Below, in pieces: positions 6,297 through 9,214 of a stretch of DNA of 9,214 bases (its first letter is position 1; every line of letters begins with the position of its first letter). The notes beneath the pieces were generated by a model. The model did no database searches. It was not told the DNA's origin and saw nothing but the letters and a program-made list of their open reading frames with translations. Location: contig WALD01000034.1 of NCBI GenBank assembly GCA_015523055.1, positions 1 to 9,214 on the forward strand. The letters run 5' to 3'. Both the position numbers and the translations under genes were made by a program. The stretch comes from Candidatus Altarchaeota archaeon (GTDB lineage: Archaea > Altiarchaeota > Altiarchaeia > IMC4 > QMZM01).

Positions 6297-6803
6297 ATGG
6301 GGTCTAAGGTGGATCTTGATCAGGTATTGATTGATGTTCTTGATGAGAGTATGAGTAATGATCATGTAAAGATCATAAAGAAGCTTTCTGAACCCAAACA
6401 TGATGAGGACATTGCAGACGAGCTTGGGATAAAGGCGACGGTAGTAAGGACACTTCTAAATGACCTGCATGCCAAAGGTTTGGTTGAATATGAGAGAATA
6501 AAGAATAAGAAAACCGGCTGGTATACCTATCTCTGGAAGAAGAGGGAGGATAAGATTGATGATTATCTTGAGGACTATCTTCAGGAGAGCCTTAAGAGAT
6601 TAAACAGCCAGATAGAATCTGAAAGGAATACAATCTTCTTTGAATGCTCCTGCAGCAGGGTCCCAATGGAGAGGGCAATGGAGCTCAACTTTGTATGCCC
6701 CAAGTGTAATGGAGAATTCAAGGAGGTCAATAGTTCCAAATCCACACGGCAGCTGAATAGGGAAATTGCAAAAATCAACAAAATTCTCAAGAAAAAGAAA
6801 TAG
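6297..6803 (+). CDS. tfe: Transcription factor E, alpha subunit (TFE/TFIIE-alpha)
   Basis: A 168-residue archaeal general transcription factor that assists promoter opening with TBP, TFB and RNA polymerase. The N-terminal winged helix is seen in HDEDIADELGIKATVVRTLL (key IA at 39-40, VR at 50-51), then LHAKGLVEYERIKNKKTGWYTYLWK, where the TGW..Y.W wing is a family hallmark. A linker helix (about 83-112) precedes the zinc ribbon: FFECSCSRVPMERAMEL (114-130) and FVCPKC (132-137). The four candidate zinc ligands are C117, C119, C134 and C137. The first pair is Cys-x-Cys, tighter than the usual two- or three-residue spacing. A Lys-rich C-terminal tail ends in KKKK. Length is normal for the family (about 160-180 aa). 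The ATG at 6297 suits a near-leaderless transcript from the TATA element just upstream. Confidence 0.93.
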   Translation: MGSKVDLDQVLIDVLDESMSNDHVKIIKKLSEPKHDEDIADELGIKATVVRTLLNDLHAKGLVEYERIKNKKTGWYTYLWKKREDKIDDYLEDYLQESLKRLNSQIESERNTIFFECSCSRVPMERAMELNFVCPKCNGEFKEVNSSKSTRQLNREIAKINKILKKKK

Positions 6804-7320
6804 AGCACTGCTTTTTTTGGAAGAACTATGTGATGAGGACATAGTCAATCACTCTCTTTCTGTTTCAAAAAAAGCGAGGGAAATTGCTGACAAAATCAGG
6901 GCAAATGGATACAACATAGACCCCGATTTTGTAGAGATTGGCGCTATACTGCATGACATTGGCAGGGCAAAGAGCCACGGAATAGACCATGGAATCAAAG
7001 GCTCTGAAATACTGAGGAATTCCGAATTCTCAGAATTTGCAAGGGTGTGCGAAACCCATGTGGGTGCGGGGATAGACAAAGGGGAAGCGGCATCCCTTGG
7101 TTTGCCTGCAAAGGACTACATCCCTAAAACCCTTGAGGAGAAGGTAATTGCGCATGCGGACAACCTTACCGAAGGAACAAATTACGTACCCATATCCAGA
7201 ACAATCAAAAGGATTGAGGATAGACTTGGTAAAAACCACCCTGCCGCCAGGCGGATAAAGGAGCTGAGTGATTTTATTGAAGAATTGATTAAAGGAGACC
7301 AGAATCAGAGGGTAAGATGA
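6766..7320 (+). CDS. HD-domain metal-dependent phosphohydrolase (archaeal HDIG type)
   Basis: A 184-residue protein with a complete HD signature: H29 (VNHSLSVSKKA), H63-D64 in AILHDIGRAKSH, H75 in DHGIKGSEIL, H98 in CETHVGAGI and D132 in AHADNL. It resembles the uncharacterised archaeal HDIG family TIGR00295. HD enzymes cleave phosphoester bonds of nucleotides or cyclic nucleotides using bound metal; the substrate here is unknown. The start is uncertain. TTG at 6766 overlaps the TFE gene by 38 bp and retains the RNRALLFLEELCDEDIV segment that family members have before the first His. Later TTG (6817) or CTG (6808) codons would remove part of it. The gene follows TFE on the same strand, so an operon or coupled translation is likely. 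A run of seven T lies just after the TFE stop, inside this gene. Confidence 0.85.
   Translation: MQKSTKFSRKRNRALLFLEELCDEDIVNHSLSVSKKAREIADKIRANGYNIDPDFVEIGAILHDIGRAKSHGIDHGIKGSEILRNSEFSEFARVCETHVGAGIDKGEAASLGLPAKDYIPKTLEEKVIAHADNLTEGTNYVPISRTIKRIEDRLGKNHPAARRIKELSDFIEELIKGDQNQRVR
6812..6818 (+). terminator. T7 tract after the TFE stop, possible weak terminator
   Basis: Seven consecutive T residues start 9 bp after the TFE stop codon. U-rich stretches alone can release archaeal RNA polymerase, so this could end some TFE transcripts and lower expression of the HD gene. No hairpin precedes it, and it may be only coding sequence (Phe-Leu codons). Confidence 0.25.
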
Positions 7321-7398
7321 AGAAGGCGAAGTAGAACACCTGGAGGAGGCCGGGTAGGGGATTCAAGAGCATTCACGATAATTGCAATCAGAAGGGAG
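7321..7398. other. Convergent intergenic spacer without visible features
   Basis: This 78-bp gap between the ends of the HD gene and purN is the longest non-coding stretch in the window. It contains no plausible small gene, hairpin or T-tract on either strand. I see nothing to annotate in it. Confidence 0.6.
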
Positions 7399-8049
7399 TT
7401 ATCCCCCAGAGGAATGCCCGGTGTTCTCATCGCTCAGGATCCTGACCCGTCTTCCATTCACCCTCAGCCTGCCCTCCTGGAAGAGTTTAATCGCCTCAAT
7501 GATACCCTCCTTCTCTGCATTCTGCACCTTTTCCTTCAGGGAATCTACTGTTTCATCCTCCCCTATACTGACCGCCTTCTGCACCACAATCGGCCCCCCA
7601 TCCACCGTCTCATCCACAAAGTGAATCGTGCAACCGGTAATCTTAACCCCATGGTTTAGAACCGCTCGATGCACACCCTTGTCTATCCCTCCACCGAAGG
7701 CAGGCAGGAGAGATGGATGAACGTTCATGATTTTATTTTTGTACTCACTCACAAATTCAGGACCTATGATTCTCATATATGCGATTAAAAGAATAAGGTC
7801 TATATTCTTCTCCTTTAGGATTTTCATAACCTCTCTGTCGAATTCCTCTCTGCTTTTATCTCCCGGCTCAATAAAAACTGCCTCAATCCCATGCCTCCTC
7901 GCCCTTTCAAGTGCATAGGCATCCTTCCTGTTACTAATAACTACCTCTATGCTGGCATCCAGCCTCCCTGCTTTAATCTCGTCAATTATCGCCTGCATAT
8001 CTGTGCCTCTCGTGGAGGACAGCACACCAAGTTTTATTTTTGCCACCAT
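7399..8049 (-). CDS. purN: Phosphoribosylglycinamide formyltransferase PurN (folate-dependent)
   Basis: This 216-residue cytosolic enzyme transfers the formyl group of 10-formyl-tetrahydrofolate to GAR, the third step of purine synthesis. The N-terminal nucleotide-binding fold begins LGVLSSTRGTDMQAIIDEI (7-25), with VVISNRKDAYALERA after it and LLIAYMRIIGPEFV (87-100) leading to the active site. The catalytic triad is visible as N109 and H111 in NVHPSLLPAF and D150 in DETVDGGPIVVQ, matching Asn106/His108/Asp144 of the E. coli enzyme. The STRGTDMQAI opening and AFGGGIDKGVHRAVL segment mark a PurN variant also seen outside the E. coli type. The C-terminus (KLFQEGRLRVNGRRVRIL) is usual; the last residues are a short Gly/Ser tail. 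It is the third gene after glyA and folD, 8 bp behind folD, without a clear Shine-Dalgarno. Confidence 0.93.
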   Translation of the reverse strand: MVAKIKLGVLSSTRGTDMQAIIDEIKAGRLDASIEVVISNRKDAYALERARRHGIEAVFIEPGDKSREEFDREVMKILKEKNIDLILLIAYMRIIGPEFVSEYKNKIMNVHPSLLPAFGGGIDKGVHRAVLNHGVKITGCTIHFVDETVDGGPIVVQKAVSIGEDETVDSLKEKVQNAEKEGIIEAIKLFQEGRLRVNGRRVRILSDENTGHSSGG

Positions 8050-8057
8050 ACTAAAGG

Positions 8058-8076
8058 TTATACGCTTTGCGTATAA
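8058..8076. promoter_or_regulatory. Inverted repeat at the folD/purN junction
   Basis: TTATACGCTTTGCGTATAA has perfect 8-bp arms around a 3-base loop and includes the folD stop codon. It ends 8 bp before purN. In the mRNA it could form a small hairpin affecting purN initiation or mRNA processing, but the stem is AU-rich at its base and may be chance. Confidence 0.35.
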
Positions 8077-8912
8077 ATTTGTTGTTTCGCAGCCATCACT
8101 GTATTCTCAAGAAGCATGGCAATCGTCATAGGGCCCACCCCGCCGGGAACGGGGGTTATCAACGATGCCTTCTCTTTAACGGCATCAAAATCCACATCCC
8201 CCACAATTCCGTCTTTGGTCCTACTAATACCGACATCAATTACCACTGCCCCCTTTCTAACCATATCTGCCTTAATCAGAGCCGGCACCCCGGCCGCAAC
8301 TATAAGAATCTCTGCCTCCCTCGTGAATTTCCCTAAATCCCGCGTCTTCACATGGCAGACAGAAACCGTTGCATCTCTATTCAGTAGAAGCATCGCCAGT
8401 GGCTTTCCAACCACCGGGCTGTGATTCACGATAACACAATTCTTACCATCAAGCTCAACCCCTTCGTGTTCAAGCATCCGTATCACCCCCTTGGGGGTAC
8501 ATGGAATAAATCGCTCACTACCTATTAGCAGCCTCCCCATATTAACCGGGTTGAAACCATCTACATCCTTATCAGGTGAAATCTCGTTCATGATTCTCCG
8601 GGAATCCAGAGGTTTTGGTAAGGGCAACTGAACAAGAATCCCATGAATAGAATCCCTTGAATTAAGTTCATCAATTAATTTTATTATCTCAGCCTCCTTC
8701 GCATCGCCAGGAAATTCATACCTCTCTGATCTAATTCCCACCGAATCGCACGCCCTGCCTTTCAGCTTCACATACAACCGCGAGGCAGGGTCATCTCCAA
8801 CCAGCACAGTAGCCAGCCCTGCCTCAATCCCGTCCTTCTTCAGTTCCTCTACCTCTCTTTTAGCCCTCTCCGTTATTTCAGCCGAAATCCTCCTGCCATC
8901 AATTATTGCCAT
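8058..8912 (-). CDS. folD: FolD: methylene-THF dehydrogenase / methenyl-THF cyclohydrolase
   Basis: This 284-residue bifunctional cytosolic enzyme oxidises 5,10-methylene-THF and hydrolyses the product to 10-formyl-THF. The folate domain shows YVKLKGRACDSVGI (47-60), with the catalytic Tyr-x-x-x-Lys as Y47 and K51. Then come GILVQLPLPKPLD (91-103), PDKDVDGFNPVNMGRL (113-128) and FIPCTPKGVIRML (135-147). The Rossmann part has NCVIVNHSPVVGKPLAMLL (158-176), AEILIVAAGVP, and the C-terminal PVPGGVGPMTIAMLLENTV (254-272). At 163-165 the residues are Asn-His-Ser, where most FolD proteins have Gly-Arg-Ser; that Arg contacts NADP in characterised homologues, so cofactor preference may differ. The length is normal. 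The ATG overlaps the glyA stop by 10 bp, so translation is probably coupled. FolD feeds PurN encoded just downstream. Confidence 0.93.
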   Translation of the reverse strand: MAIIDGRRISAEITERAKREVEELKKDGIEAGLATVLVGDDPASRLYVKLKGRACDSVGIRSERYEFPGDAKEAEIIKLIDELNSRDSIHGILVQLPLPKPLDSRRIMNEISPDKDVDGFNPVNMGRLLIGSERFIPCTPKGVIRMLEHEGVELDGKNCVIVNHSPVVGKPLAMLLLNRDATVSVCHVKTRDLGKFTREAEILIVAAGVPALIKADMVRKGAVVIDVGISRTKDGIVGDVDFDAVKEKASLITPVPGGVGPMTIAMLLENTVMAAKQQIYTQSV

Positions 8913-9214
8913 TTCAAATCCCCATATATCGGAAATCTATCGCACAGCTCCCTGACCTCCCTCCTGACATCCTCTATAACCCCTGACCTCCCCATCCCAC
9001 CGACAACCCTTGCAATAAATCCGGCAATCTGTTCCATCTCCGGCTCTTTCATTCCCCTCGTCGTAACAGCCGGGGTCCCAATCCTGATCCCAGAGGTTAT
9101 AAGGGGGCTTCTGCTTTCAAACGGAATCGTATTCTTATTCAGGGTAATTCCTGCCTCCTCCAGAGCCACCTCGGCATCCTTTCCTGTAATCCCTTTGTTA
9201 TTCAGGTCCATAAG
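8903..9214 (-). CDS. glyA: Serine hydroxymethyltransferase GlyA, C-terminal part (cut by window edge)
   Basis: Only the last 103 residues are inside the window; the reading frame stays open to base 9214, and the Met encoded at 9211 is internal. The visible part begins LMDLNNKGITGKDAEVALEE, followed by AGITLNKNTIPFE and then SRSPLITSGIRIGTPAVTTRG. This is the conserved C-terminal domain of the PLP enzyme that converts serine and tetrahydrofolate to glycine and 5,10-methylene-THF. The conserved Arg of SGIRIGTPA, which in characterised enzymes binds the substrate carboxylate, is present. The PLP-lysine region lies outside the window. The stop overlaps the folD start (ATGGCAATAA). As the first visible gene of glyA-folD-purN, it supplies the one-carbon unit that FolD and PurN then use. 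Confidence 0.92.
   Translation of the reverse strand, partial: LMDLNNKGITGKDAEVALEEAGITLNKNTIPFESRSPLITSGIRIGTPAVTTRGMKEPEMEQIAGFIARVVGGMGRSGVIEDVRREVRELCDRFPIYGDLKWQ

Noticed and set aside
7731..7740. TTTTATTTTT on the plus strand as a terminator for the HD gene
   Set aside because: It lies more than 400 bp past the HD stop, inside purN, where it reflects Lys/Ile codons on the other strand.
9209..9211. ATG as a start for a 102-residue separate protein
   Set aside because: The frame stays open to the window edge, and the residues are the internal C-terminal domain of GlyA, so the gene is simply cut off.
1..9214. tRNA genes, CRISPR arrays, insertion sequences, attachment sites
   Set aside because: Coding density leaves gaps of at most 78 bp. 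No cloverleaf, spaced direct repeats, transposase or terminal inverted repeats were seen.

Overview
The window comes from an archaeon. Three markers show this independently: a short Sec61-beta translocon subunit, the archaeal general transcription factor TFE, and two adjacent PurP-family proteins, which are archaeal purine-synthesis ATP-grasp enzymes. Base composition is moderate and packing is very dense, with intergenic gaps of 5 to 78 bp. I cannot name the phylum from this sequence alone. There are no tRNA or rRNA genes, CRISPR arrays, insertion sequences or phage genes, so this is core chromosome rather than an accessory island.

Layout, left to right. (1) The gene for Sec61-beta lies on the plus strand at 18-179. 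(2) A tight minus-strand operon spans 3569 to 214, in transcription order: a divergent PurP-like protein, a canonical-looking PurP (4-bp ATGA overlap), and an MFS permease (6-bp gap). (3) A 726-residue plus-strand surface protein starts only 25 bp from that operon. It has a signal peptide, seven propeller-type repeats, TPR-like helices, a glycosylation-prone linker, one transmembrane helix and a charged cytoplasmic tail. I know of no named family for this whole architecture. (4) A small-multidrug-export-family membrane protein (minus strand) is divergent from the TFE gene (plus strand) across 39 bp. A perfect 13-nt inverted repeat sits between their predicted TATA elements. (5) An HD-domain hydrolase gene follows TFE, apparently starting at a TTG inside it. 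(6) A minus-strand one-carbon operon, glyA-folD-purN, fills the right end; glyA is cut off by the window edge.

Purine synthesis and one-carbon metabolism link the two minus-strand operons. GlyA makes 5,10-methylene-tetrahydrofolate from serine. FolD converts it to 10-formyl-tetrahydrofolate. PurN uses that to formylate GAR, the first formylation of the pathway. PurP does the second formylation (AICAR to FAICAR) with free formate and ATP, with no folate. The organism therefore appears to use a folate donor for one step and formate for the other.

The points most worth a second look are: the paralogous PurP whose ATP-grasp loop differs from its neighbour's; the propeller/TPR surface protein with 14 N-glycosylation sequons, all on the predicted outer side; the inverted repeat between the TFE and exporter promoters; and FolD carrying Asn-His-Ser where the dinucleotide-binding Gly-Arg-Ser usually lies. 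Nothing here is clearly an undescribed multi-gene system; the strongest novelty candidates are single proteins.
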